From NCBI GenBank assembly GCA_020137815.1, contig CM035355.1, positions 1,574,774-1,638,773 on the forward strand: 64,000 bases of DNA, in the 5' to 3' direction. Under the pieces are notes generated by a model that ran no database searches, was not told the origin of the DNA, and was given only the letters and a program-made list of their open reading frames with translations. The stretch comes from Hormiphora californensis. Its lineage: Eukaryota; Ctenophora; Tentaculata; Cydippida; Pleurobrachiidae. The position numbers and the translations under genes are program-made. How positions within the stretch are numbered: the first letter of the stretch is position 1; every line of letters begins with the position of its first letter. Shown in pieces: positions 33,457 to 44,682 of the stretch.

Positions 33457-36386
33457 ATGCTTCGTTATTGGAAGAATAAACAGTGTATCAGATCACCTGG
33501 AATCTCCCTGTAAGTTGTGTTTTGTGTCACTGTACTGGATAATTGAAATATATTCACCAAGTCGACCAAACATTATTTCTGCTAACAGGTGTAGAAGATT
33601 CAGTAGTCAGAGAAAGCGAAGTCCATATGATGTCCTTGGCTTGAAACAGTCTGCAACTAAAGCTGAAATAAAGAGCAGTTACATTGGAAAAGCTAAGAAG
33701 TGTCACCCTGATTTGTTCCCAAATGATGCACGAAAAAAGGAAGAATTTCAGGAGCTGCAGGAAGCGTATGAGGTGCGTGAACCTTAATCAGTGTTAAGGC
33801 CAGAGGGGGGGGTCCGAGGGTCAAAAAATGCACTTTTCTGAGGTTTACATATGTGATGTAACTCGGAGGTAGGAAAGTTTTGGATAGGGTAGCTGCGCAC
33901 CAAGTGTATCAGGAGGCTCTGTTTTTTGAGGTTAACTTTTCGCCCAAAATGAATGTAAACCTCAAAAAAGCTTGTATTTATGTCACATACACAGATGAAA
34001 ATGGTACCAATCGATATATCTTATCAAGGAGACCAAGTATTCAAAGTTTCAGAGGTCTAAGCCATATAGTTGTTCAGATATTTGAGGTTAACAATTCTCC
34101 CAAAAGCCAACCTTTTGTTGGATAACTTTAGGTCCACAATTTCACTTTATGCTCCACTTCCTGAAGAGACGGCTAAGACCTGGGCCTTGAAACTTGGCAG
34201 TTATGATCCTGAGATGGTTAACTAAAAATCTGGTGTAGCGATTTTTGATTTAGGCCCTAGTTCCTGAAATATTGAGGTTAACATTTTAAAAAGCTTGATT
34301 TTTGAAACGTTAACCTCAATATTTCAGGAACTAGGGCCTAAATCAAAAATCGCTACACCAGATGTTAATCAGTGTTAAGGCCAGAGGGGGGGGTCCGAGG
34401 GTCAAAAAATGCACTTTTCTGAGGTTTACATATGTGATGTAACTCGGAGGTAGGAAAGTTTTGGATAGGGTAGCTGCGCACCAAGTGTATCAGGAGGCTC
34501 TGTTTTTTGAGGTTAACTTTTCGCCCAAAATGAATGTAAACCTCAAAAAAGCTTGTATTTATGTCACATACACAGATGAAAATGGTACCAATCGATATAT
34601 CTTATCAAGGAGACCAAGTATTCAAAGTTTCAGAGGTCTAAGCCATATAGTTGTTCAGATATTTGAGGTTAACAATTCTCCCAAAAGCCAACCTTTTGTT
34701 GGATAACTTTAGGTCCACAATTTCACTTTATGCTCCACTTCCTGAAGAGACGGCTAAGACCTGGGCCTTGAAACTTGGCAGTTATGATCCTGAGATGGTT
34801 AACTAAAAATCTGGTGTAGCGATTTTTGATTTAGGCCCTAGTTCCTGAAATATTGAGGTTAACATTTTAAAAAGCTTGATTTTTGAAACGTTAACCTCAA
34901 TATTTCAGGAACTAGGGCCTAAATCAAAAATCGCTACACCAGATTTTTAGTTCACCATCTCAGGATCATAACTGCCAAGTTTCAAGGCCCAGGTCCTAGC
35001 CGTCTCTTCAGGAAGTGGAGCATAAAGTGAAAAAAATGTTCTGATATATTCAACAAAAGGTTGTTTTTTGGTAGATATGTTAACCTCAAATATCTGAACA
35101 ACTATATGGTTTAGACCTCTGAAACTTTGAATACTTGGTCTCCTTGATAAGATCTATCGATTGGTACCATTTTCATCTGTGTAGGTGACATATTTACAAG
35201 CTTTTTTGAGGTTTACATTCATTTTGGGCGAAAAGTTAACCTCAATTTTCTCCTTAACGGTGCGCGCTAAAACGATTCCAACTATTTCATCTGGTCCGGC
35301 TCTTCGAGGCGGACCAAACCCCGAAAGTGACTTTTTATACCCCCCGACCCCCCCCTCTGGCCTTAATAAGTGTATGTAGTGATTTGTTTTGTTCAAACCC
35401 TTTTTATTTTTCAATGAAACAGGGTCGAGCAAGGCAAGTAGTGATGTGGTAACGGTTTTTATTAAACTCATTTATTTTGTAGATTCTGAGTGATTCAACA
35501 AAACGTGCCCAGTGGAATCAACAGCAACATTATGGACAGCAGCAGGGTCCAGTAGGCACCCACCCGGGGCACAGCAACCCTTATGGAAGGGGACCTCCCC
35601 CACCTGGATACTACAAGCAATACAGACCTGGTGGAGCCCCTGGAGGAGATCCCAGGTATGTAATATACATTGGGACGAGTTTTTGTAATATAGAAACTAG
35701 ACCAAAAAACAAAGGAAATTTGTTTGGAACACCCGTGGCCTTTTGTAATATAGAAATCAGTAGCAGATGATGTCTGATGTCTAACACATTTTGTCCCAGG
35801 ACGCCCCGTGAACAGTGGATGGAACAGATGTTACGAATGCACGCAGAGCAAGCCCGGGCTGCTGGGGTTGGTGGAGATAACGAGAAATGGAAGGAAGCCA
35901 AAGCACGATCGAAGAGGCTGGAGAAAATATTCCTGCGAATCATGGGATTTTATGTTTTGTTGATTTTGATAAACGTTATAACTAGCCTGTAAGTTTCGTG
36001 AAAATCAGAAGACATTCCCACCATACATAATACAAGAAAAGCAAGCCAATTTGTTGATTCCTTCCTGTTATTATTAACTTTCAGGACCACAACACGCCAG
36101 GAACTTCCAACCATGCCTTTAGATCAGCAGGAGGCTATGGCAAAGCAAATGCAGTAAGTGTCTCTACAGAAATATTTTAATGTTTGTATTTTTAATGTTA
36201 TTTTAATGAATGATGTTAATTTAATCTACTCCTACAAACGTCCTCTATAACAACTCCTATTTCTCTCCCAGAGATAGAATGAGAGGAAACCATTCCCCTC
36301 GGGTAGGTTCCTCCGCATCAGCTCACTACCCCGCTGAGATCCAAGAATTAATTGATAGCTGGGAAGAGGAGGGAAAGAAGAAATGA
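33457..36386 (+). CDS. J-domain membrane protein B2
   Basis: Six exons: 33457-33509, 33589-33772, 35483-35655, 35800-35988, 36085-36153, 36272-36386; 783 nt, 260 residues. Near-identical to B1, two residues shorter in the Gly/Pro linker. Same presequence-like N-terminus, HPD J domain, DNAJC4-like TPREQW segment and membrane segment. Intron 2 is enlarged to 1.7 kb by a TTAA-flanked element and a micro-element. A frame kept open despite these insertions suggests it is still expressed and spliced. Confidence 0.82.
33794..35366. mobile_element. TTAA-flanked element with internal 581-bp tandem duplication
   Basis: TTAA|GGCCAGAGGGGGGG ... CCCCCCCTCTGGCC|TTAA, core 33798-35362. The first ~580 bp occur twice in tandem (33784 and 34365, 581 bp apart, apparently identical). 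The right half is an inverted version, so the element folds back. It contains GGTTAAC-rich blocks. TTAA flanks fit piggyBac-type integration, though TTAAGGCC is itself part of the terminal repeat (inference). B1 lacks it. Confidence 0.75.
35384..35437. mobile_element. Micro-element, family II, proven by empty site
   Basis: 54 bp starting TTGTTTTGTTCAAACCC and ending GGGTCGAGCAAGGCAA. Flanked by GTAGTGAT at 35376-35383 and 35438-35445. The B1 intron carries a single GTAGTGAT at the same place and no insert. Confidence 0.88.
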
Positions 36387-36620
36387 ACTAAAGTTGTTGT
36401 TAATTCTAGGCAGAAAGTTTCAGACAGAGTTCTGGCCACCGATCGGCAATTGACCCTCAAAATGATCAGTTTCTTGTTTCACTGTGTACCCTCGGCGGAA
36501 GATTTTATATGAAATTTGATTTGTATTAGTTTGTTGTCGAGATATTGTCGGGTTGTTTTACAGCTTGTTTGTTATTTAATCATTATCATGTTTTTATATA
36601 ACATTGAATCCGTTTTTAGA

Positions 36621-37858
36621 ATGAATAGACACATGAACGCAAGTCAACGGTTGCTGAAAACCCTACAAAGCAGATGGTAAGAAATTAAACGTTTTCATTT
36701 TCTTTAATCCTTAGATATTATTTTTTGTATTGACAGATTCCCAGGGATTTAGGAAATTAATTTCTTCTTTCAGCTTACTCAATCTCTATCTCTCGCAGTT
36801 GTTCAAACCAAGCCGCCCGGTCCAGTGAAGAAGCCCTTGGCCTCACATCACCGTATACACAAGAGCAACTAAAATCGGCCTACTTTCAACAATCAAAAAA
36901 GGTTTTTAGAAACTTCAAAAATCCAAAAAAAAAAATTCCCAGCACAACACGGTATAATTTTGACTTGATGCACCCTCTCTCACTACCTTACCTTCCCCCA
37001 AATTCTGTAAAAGGAGGGTTAGGAATTAGGATGTTACAAACTACTGCGATCAACTATAACACCATTTCAGTGTCATCCTGATTTGTATCCAGGGGACCCT
37101 GACAGGCTATCTCAGTTCCATTCACTACAACACCACTACAAACTGCTATCTGATCACGTGACATCATGTGACATATCACGTGACGACTCAGGGACCCCGC
37201 CACCAACGTGGAATTGGAAACTTGATGATCGGGTTACTGGAAGGGGTAGAGATGATGAGGATATCGGGATTTTTATAAGGTAAGGACTTTGAACAACGTA
37301 CACTACGTGTCTGTATGTTCTTAATTGTGTATTGTTAAAGTACTATTTCTAGTTTTATCCCCAGGTCGTGTCAGGAAGGCTACGTAAGAGGAATAACAAC
37401 CCGATATCGCAGAATCTCTATCTTCCTCTGTCTAATTCTCTACACCCTGACCGATATTACCCTATCAATATGGTACGAGAATACCTTGAATTTATTATTA
37501 TGTGCATTATGTGCATGTGTTATGTGCTTGTACGTGATACACACCGGCACATAGCTGCATGTATCGTGAGTTTTGCATTTTCCTCCAAACTGTTTTGTCC
37601 GCCGTGTCCCAAAATAATAAGTGCAATGAAGTAACGCGCGGGGTAACTGTTGTTATCATCTCTGCGCGCAACTCGGTAGACCTATCGTAATGTCGCTCTG
37701 GCGCCAAGCAATAATTTTATGCGGATTATGCTCATTTTCCGATTTGCATAATCAAACAGTATTCCCTAATTAGATCCTTTCTTTACAGGTTTGATACGTG
37801 TATTGTTGATGTATTGCTGGATCCGTTCCCACCACTAAGTGACACATCTGTGACTTGA
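36621..37858 (+). CDS. J-domain membrane protein C2
   Basis: Five exons: 36621-36676, 36799-36901, 37071-37279, 37365-37472, 37789-37858; 546 nt, 181 residues, frame exact. MNRHMNASQRLLKTLQSRW, a short J domain with the intron just before CHPDLYPGDPD, a PPPTWNWKLDD linker, a membrane segment (ISIFLCLILYTLTDITLSIW) and a short tail (FDTCIVDVLLDPFPPLSDTS). Exon sizes 56 and 103 for the first two exons are the same as in gene E, showing common descent. Probably a mitochondrial inner-membrane J protein (inference). Confidence 0.78.
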
Positions 37859-38324
37859 GAGAGGGGTTTATAACTGTGGGTCTAGATGCCGCCTTGTCAC
37901 CCCTACATTTATAACACGCCCTATTATAGAGGCCTGAATAATATGCACACTTTGCTTTGTGTTTATACCAGGAAGGAGCACTACGCTAAACAGAAGCTTT
38001 GTGTCACAACACAAACTATTAATAATTCAAAGAGGATATTTTATTTCTTTTGTAGGACCAGCTTAAAAAACCATCCTCTTCCTTCTAGCGATGTTTTCAA
38101 TGAATGTATAAGCATCTTCTGGCGTCATCTATACCTCGTTATCTTACCAGGTCGACCTTTGAGTGATTTTGTTTTTTGTTTTGCATAAATCCGTAATATT
38201 TGCTTTTCCAATTTCTTTATATTTTCCTCTCCGCTGCACTCCCTAGCTATTAGTGTGTGTATAGGAGCGGCTGGTATGTTACCTAGCTATTAGTATGTAA
38301 CCCTGACTTCCTCTACTTAGGAGA
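37859..38324. other. Intergenic, C2 to QARS
   Basis: C2 3' untranslated region and probable QARS promoter and 5' UTR. No distinct element recognised. Confidence 0.4.
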
Positions 38325-41300
38325 ATGTCATCTCTAGCACGGCTGGGACTGCCGGAGTCCAAGGTTGCTGAGACCCAGAAAAACACCCAATTGACAGGAG
38401 TGCTAGAAGGCTTCCTTGCTAGTGCTGATAAGAGGGGTGTAGTGGTGGATGGTGTGACGGGTAAACTGATGTATGGACTGGGTACTAAACTGAAGAAACA
38501 GGACAATATGGGCCAGATATTGGACCTCATACTGGAGAAGAAGGTAGGTTCATCATAACTAGCACATACATCAGAATTTTTATTGACTTTTCAATAAAGT
38601 CTTTCCCTCTGAATTTTCACCTGTTATCTCTCTCCTAATTCACGACTATTATTTCAGGTTACAAGTGATACCCAGCTAACTGCTGCCCTTGAGTTTGTCA
38701 AAGCAAACCCAGTTAACCCTGACCAGTCTCGATTAGAAGAGTTTTGTGGGGTGGGTGTTGTCATCACAACTGAACAGATCAAGACTGCTGTGAGTGCTAA
38801 AGTGGAGGCGAACCTGGCCCAGATCAAGACTCAGCGATACAGGTATGTGCTTTTAGACCAGACTGACACTTGGCCCCTCTGCGATGGCCAGTTGTCAAAT
38901 CCTATGCTATTGACTGTGCCACTTTTCCCTACTATTTCTTCTGTCAGGTTGATTTTCTCAAACTAAAGACTCCCTGATCAGGTACAACACAGGTCCTATG
39001 ATGGGGCAGATAAAGAAGGAACTAAAGTGGGCCGATGGATCCCAAATCAAGGCCGAGATAGACAGCACCATTGCAGGAATACTGGGAGCAAAGACTGAAG
39101 CTGATAACAAACCCGTTGAAAAGGTGAGATTTCTTGGGCACAAAACTATAATATCCAAACTAAAACAGAATCAGCGAAATGAACCTGGTTTCAAACCATC
39201 TACCATCATCAGGTGAAACAGAAGCAGCCTAAACAGAAGACAGATGAAAAGAAGACTGCTGTGGTGGCTGAGGAGGAACCTCAGGAAATATCTTTCGCTG
39301 GTGAGAAATAGTGCTCCTCCATATTTGATATTTTCCAATTTTCCCTTTCGTTCTCCTTCTTTCTTTTCCCTGATCGTCTCCTTCTCCAGGTTTCCACAAG
39401 GTGGGAGAGAACTACACGACGGAGGGGTACGTGATAACTCCCCATACCATGCGACTACTGAAGGAGCATCTAGAGAGAACAAACGGTAGGCTTGGGGTGG
39501 GGATGGCTCCAAATACCGTGTTTGAGTTGCTGATATTTCCTAACATGGCGCAACCACTTAAGAATGAAATCTAAATTCCCCTCATCCTCCCTATACATAA
39601 TAGGTACGGTGATGACGCGTTTCCCACCTGAACCCAATGGTATCCTTCATATCGGACACGCTAAGGCTATCAACATCAACTTCGGATTTGCAAAGGCATT
39701 TTCTGGCAAGTGCTATCTAAGGTAAGTAAACTAAACTAAGTTCTGAGAACAACGAATTAGAGTATTCGTTCAACCCGGGAAAAGTGTTATCTGTCTAAAT
39801 GATCCACACCCTACACTCTGCAGGTATGACGATACCAACCCAGAAAAAGAAGAGGAGAAATTCTTTACATCGATCCTTGAAATGGTTCCGTTGGCTAGGG
39901 CTATGAACCATTCAAGATTACCCACTCCTCCGATCCGATTCCAGGAATTATTTGATTATGCAGTTCAAATGATAAAATCAGGTCAGCACCATTAGAAATA
40001 CTGGGGAGCCCCGAAATACTCCTTCATAAAGATTTTAATCGCTGAAATTAAAACACTTCTCTAGTTTCGTAATTTAACTAAACCGTTCGTTCTTCCTTCT
40101 CCAGGTCACGCGTATGTGTGTCACCAATCAGCCGATGAACTGAAAGGATTTGACGTGAAAGCCCTCCCCCTGGAGAGATAGGCCCATTGAGGAGTCCCTC
40201 TCCCTCTTTGACGACATGAAACACGGAAAGATTGATGAAGGAGCAGCTACTCTCCGAATGAAGTGCATTCTTGAGGAAGGGAAGGTTGATCCAGTGGCAT
40301 ATCGTATCAAGTTTGTAGCCCATCACCGGACTGGCAATGACTGGTGCATCTACCCTACCTACGATTACACCCACTGTATCTGCGACTCGCTCGAGGATAT
40401 CACCCACTCCCTCTGCACCAAAGAGTTCCAAACACGCCGGAGCAGTTACTACTGGCTTTGTAACATCCTGGAAATCTACTGTCCCGTCCAGTGGGAATAT
40501 GGCCGGCTAAATATTGGATATAACATCATGAGCAAGAGGAAGATTGCTAAGTTGATCTCTGAAGGTCTGGTGGCAGATTATGATGATCCTAGGCTGTTTA
40601 CTCTCACTGCACTGAGAAGGAGAGGGTTCCCTCCCCAGGCAGTTAACACGTTTGTAAAGAAGTGTGGTCTGACTGGAGCTCAGACTCAGCTGGACCCTGG
40701 CATGTTAGAGGCGTGTGTCAGGGATGAACTGAATGTGAGCGCAGAGAGAGTCATGGCAGTCCTGGATCCACTTGAAGTCGAGGTGAGGATGAATCTTGAA
40801 ACCGACTTTAGTTGTTTATATCGTGTGACCTCCCAGTCTCTCTTTGAAGATTTGAAGAACTGAAAGGCACAATATCGTTCTTATTATTCACATTTCCCTA
40901 ATCATCCCAATCCTATCATCAGGTGGTAGGAAGTGAGGAGTCTCTACCCTGTACTGTAACAGTGCCCAACATACCGGGCCAGGATGAGGGCCCCACACAT
41001 TCTGTTTCTCTCAACAAGTCCTTCTTTATTGACAATAGTGACTTCAGGGAGTCGGCTGACAAGGGTGAGTCGAGAGAGACATGGTGACTGGATGGGAAAC
41101 ATGTTTCTATTAATAGTGACATGGTTCTATTAATAGTGACATAGTGACTCGTATCATGTGAAACATGCTTCGTACCTCCCCTTAGTTTCCTAAATTCACC
41201 TCTTTCCCCCAGACTACCGAAGACTCGCTCTAAACCAGACAGTTGGTCTAAAACACGTGGGCTTGGTTGCCACGGTTACCGACGTGGAGAGGGATTCTGC

Positions 41301-43130
41301 CGGTACTGTTACCAAAGTGAAAGTGAAACTAACTAAACTCTCGGCTGGCAACAAGCCAAAAGCCTTCATTCAGTGGGTTTGTGATGGTGTTACGGCAGAG
41401 GTTAGGGACTACAGTCGGCTCTTCTTCCACAAATGTCCCGAGGACCCTGAGCAGGTAACAAACAGACAGAACTAACATGTTTTGACCTGAGTAGGGGGAT
41501 AAAGTTAATAGGATGAAAATATATGTCATTTGTTGTTGGAGTTGGGGGATGGAGGAGGTATTGTACGTTCATTTGAGACTTCCAAGAAGATTAGGACAAT
41601 TGAAAACTAACACTTTGATATCTAAGTTATGTGAAACCCAGTATTGAAATCCGACTTTAGTTAGGCAGCATACCCCGAACCAACCCCACACTACTTTTCT
41701 ACACATGAACTAGGTAGTACTCATTATATGCTTTCTACTAAATCTCTACTCGATTCTGGTACCTGCATCTGAAAAAGCTTGTATCTCCCAAAAGTGCAGA
41801 CATATCAACTCATTTGGGCTGTTATCGTTATTTTCCAATCGAAGTACGACTTTATTTGCTATGACTGATGCTGCCTCCTTCCTACATCTGATGGTGAGAC
41901 TCTGAACCATGTTACTGGAATCCAATACCATCACGCCACACAGGTGCTCCAGTCCAGTTCCATCTTCCTCTAACAAGACCCTAGTTCCGGTAGGCCGGAG
42001 GTAGATATCCCATGCAGACTGGACGTGGGAGAGGTAGAACACAAGAAAGTCGATGGTGGCCGGTTGAGAAAGTGTTAGTTTTGCCCAAATCTCCTCATCG
42101 TGATACTGATAGCACCGTGAATGTCCTCCCGTTGTGAAATCTCCATCAATCATATTACTCGCGTAGTACGTAGAGTATGTCTTGCTGAACTGGGCACTTG
42201 AGAACTTGATTTGTCGTTGATGGATAGGGCGGGAGGCAGTGCTACAAAGTGCCAAGCTGAGTAGAGTGGCCCACACGAACCATGGTGCCATTCTTGGCGT
42301 TGTTCCAAGCTGTCTTACAAAATACAGAACTTCGGGGCACAAACAAAATAGAGAACTGGAGGAATAACCATAGACAGAGAGCAATGATAGAACGATACAT
42401 CGGAGAGATCTAAGATAGAGGCTTCACTAGCTTTAGTAGAGAGCATTGTTTCTGATTCAATTCAAAAGGGAATACACTACCATTATCGCAAAAAAGAGAG
42501 AGCTACGAAGAGCTGTTGTTACACTCTGACCTCGTCCGATAGGCGCAGTACAACAAAAAATATCATTTCTAAAATAAAAACAAAATCGAATACTAGTAAA
42601 ATCATAACTAATATGAAATAAGAGTGTATAATGCAGTTTCACGTACAACCCGAGAATATAAACCCTCCCTCTCCTTGCCAGGTGCCGGGTGGGTTCCTGA
42701 CCGATGTGAATCCAGACTCTCTGAGGGTGTACGATGCCCTGGTGGAGTCTCGACTTGCTGGTAGCTCTGTCTACACATCATACCAGTTCGAACGAATAGG
42801 GTGAGTATTTGATATGTTCTAACCCTCCTTAATTGCGTGGCGCGGGGAAACAGGGACGAGTAAGGCAAGTGAGTGCAAGTGAGTGCAAGTGAATAGGAGT
42901 TGTTTTCAACTCCGAGGCTGAGTACGAGGTATTTTGTACGAAACAGAAAAGTTTTGGGTTAGGGGCGCTGTTTCTGAAAAGGCGCCCCTAACCCAAAACC
43001 ACCTTCACGTACCCAAACCAATATCAAACCCTACATCTATAGGTTTTACACAGTGGACCAGGATACGACAGGTAGCAGACTGGTGTTCAACAATACTGTC
43101 TCGCTTAGGGAGGACTCCGGGAAAAAGTAG
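38325..43130 (+). CDS. QARS1: Glutaminyl-tRNA synthetase, cytosolic
   Basis: Twelve exons: 38325-38543, 38658-38842, 38982-39123, 39213-39300, 39390-39485, 39604-39721, 39824-39981, 40105-40782, 40923-41064, 41213-41454, 42682-42800, 43043-43130. The eukaryotic N-terminal tRNA-binding domain (residues 1 to about 190) precedes a Lys-rich linker. The class I catalytic core has [16 protein letters not shown] (HIGH motif) and MSKRK (KMSKS equivalent), then [18 protein letters not shown] and the beta-barrel anticodon-binding domain. It attaches glutamine to tRNA-Gln. As given, the sum is 2275 nt. Four places in exons 7-8 need one base fewer to keep homology (39888-39889, 39898-39900, 39935-39936, 40166-40170), which gives 757 codons including the stop. 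Intron 10 contains an antisense gene. Confidence 0.93.
41746..42291 (-). CDS. Secreted F5/8C (fucolectin)-like protein, nested in QARS intron
   Basis: A single-exon frame of 181 residues from ATG at 42291 (context CCAAGAATGG). An upstream in-frame ATG at 42384 would add 31 residues, but the signal peptide [20 protein letters not shown] starts at 42291. The mature part carries [40 protein letters not shown] and [12 protein letters not shown], the order seen in discoidin/F5-8C and fucolectin-type sugar-binding domains (loop with DGD, first strands, surface-contact segment). Likely secreted and lectin-like (inference). It lies wholly in QARS intron 10 on the opposite strand. Confidence 0.65.
   Translation of the reverse strand: MAPWFVWATLLSLALCSTASRPIHQRQIKFSSAQFSKTYSTYYASNMIDGDFTTGGHSRCYQYHDEEIWAKLTLSQPATIDFLVFYLSHVQSAWDIYLRPTGTRVLLEEDGTGLEHLCGVMVLDSSNMVQSLTIRCRKEAASVIANKVVLRLENNDNSPNELICLHFWEIQAFSDAGTRIE
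42809..42868. mobile_element. Family II micro-element abutting a QARS splice donor
   Basis: A unit with TGTTCTAACCCTCC and AACAGGGACGAGTAAGGCAA starts 8 bases after exon 11. The flanks GTGAGTAT (42801-42808, the donor itself) and GTGAGTGC (42869-42876) look like a diverged 8-bp duplication; GTGAGTGCAA is then repeated. Confidence 0.5.
42951..42999. repeat. Short hairpin in last QARS intron
   Basis: GTTTTGGGTTAGGGGCGC and its exact complement, separated by a 13-base loop. Confidence 0.85.
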
Positions 43131-43406
43131 CATCTTTTCGTGTGTTTCTAGGCTTTCAAGTATATTTTTCCACCTTCCTGTCATACGGTTGGGTTATGTA
43201 TGACAGTGTGGGTTTAATTTATAAATCACTTTGTTCATTTATTAGGACACGACACCTATTTATCATTTTTTGTCTTCAGCAAAATCTGTTGTTTTCTTAT
43301 TTCGAGTCACCAACCTTATCAAGTCTTCTTACCGTTTCTGAACCATCTTCCCCTGGTATATTTAGTATGTTATTGTCAGATAGTGAAACTAGGTGATGGA
43401 AGAGGA

Positions 43407-44535
43407 ATGTTCACACGACTTCGTATCCCGCTGTATCCCAGAAGTACCTGCTGCTCCTCTGTTCTTCTTCTCTCAAGGTAGTTGATGTAATAGGAAAATT
43501 GTATCACTCCAAGCGAAGATGGAATAAATGTAACTTTTTATCACTACCTCCACAGATTTTTGACCCACTATTCCCCCCCCCCCTCTCGCAGGTGTCTGAC
43601 CCACTATTGTCACCCCCACTCTCAGGTGTCTGACCCACTATGATGTGCTGGGACTACCCCGAAGTGCTACTAAATCAGATATTAAGAAGGCATACCTAGA
43701 GAAAGCTAAAGAGTGTCATCCTGATTTGAACCCTGACGATGAAAAGGCTGCTGAACAATTCCAACGGGTTAGTTATCTATATTATAATTTGGAGATGTCG
43801 CGTCGAAGTTTTTTCATCCGATCAATATCAATAGGGTGTGTTTTCGAAAGCTCAGGATTAGCTTAGTCGATTAGAAAAAGAATTAGTCTAATCCCAAGTA
43901 GGGTTTTTGAAAAAATCGACATCAAAGATCAAAAACCACAAATAATAACCGGGTAGGAATGGGTGCTCCTTCATAAAACATTTTATGCGACCAAAGCTGT
44001 TAAGCTGTTTTGGAACTTCCAGTGGAAGTTTCTTATTATTTTCGAATGAATTTTAACAATTCAGTCCCCATAGTTACCACTTCAGTTGCCATGGCAACCG
44101 TGTTATTTCTGTTAAAAGTGGCAAAAACAACCACACGGCTTTGCCGTGTTGGTTATCAAAAAGCCCTTACTTGGGGCGCACCCAATGGGTGCGCTAGTCT
44201 TTAGAAACTTCCGCTTGGATTCTCCATTCTCCGATATGATTGGAAGCTGGCGAGATATTGCAGTAAATTTTCACCAATTACGGGATCAATACTGTCCCTC
44301 TAGCTCTGCCTGATATCCACCCCGCTAACGGCTAAATTCACCAATATTTCAGGTTCAAGAGGCCCATGACACACTGATGTCCTCAAAGGACCGAGCCCAG
44401 TACAATCACAACCTCCAGCAGGAGTTTTACCATGGTAGCCGTGCTGCAGGAGCTGATCCAACCAGGTAGACACTGTCTGTCTGTCTGTGTGTCTGTGTGT
44501 CTGTCTGTGTGTCTGTGTGTCTGTCTGTCTGTCTA

Positions 44536-44566
<31 letters not shown>

Positions 44567-44627
44567 GTCTGTCTGTCTGTCTGTCTGTCTGTCGGTATAT
44601 CTGTCTGTCTGTCTGTCTGTCTGTATA

Positions 44628-44682
<55 letters not shown>

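Larger units (their letters stand above)
31311..37736 (+). repeat. Segmental duplication, copy 2
   Basis: Copy of 27574-31310, containing A', B2 and C2. It is longer because of the insertions at 31539-32826, 33798-35362 and 35384-35437, and it lacks the Helitron-like element. C2 continues past 37736 into its true last exon, showing this copy's right border is the ancestral one. Confidence 0.88.

Noticed and set aside
33880-34706. Two identical 81-residue frames
   Set aside because: They come from the 581-bp tandem copy inside a transposable element; no homology or start support.
35154-35471. 105-residue minus-strand frame
   Set aside because: Lies in the inverted half of the TTAA element.
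39824-40200. Programmed +1 frameshifting in QARS as the leading explanation
   Set aside because: Four shifts so close together, all extra C/G in runs, fit sequence error better; no common slippery context.
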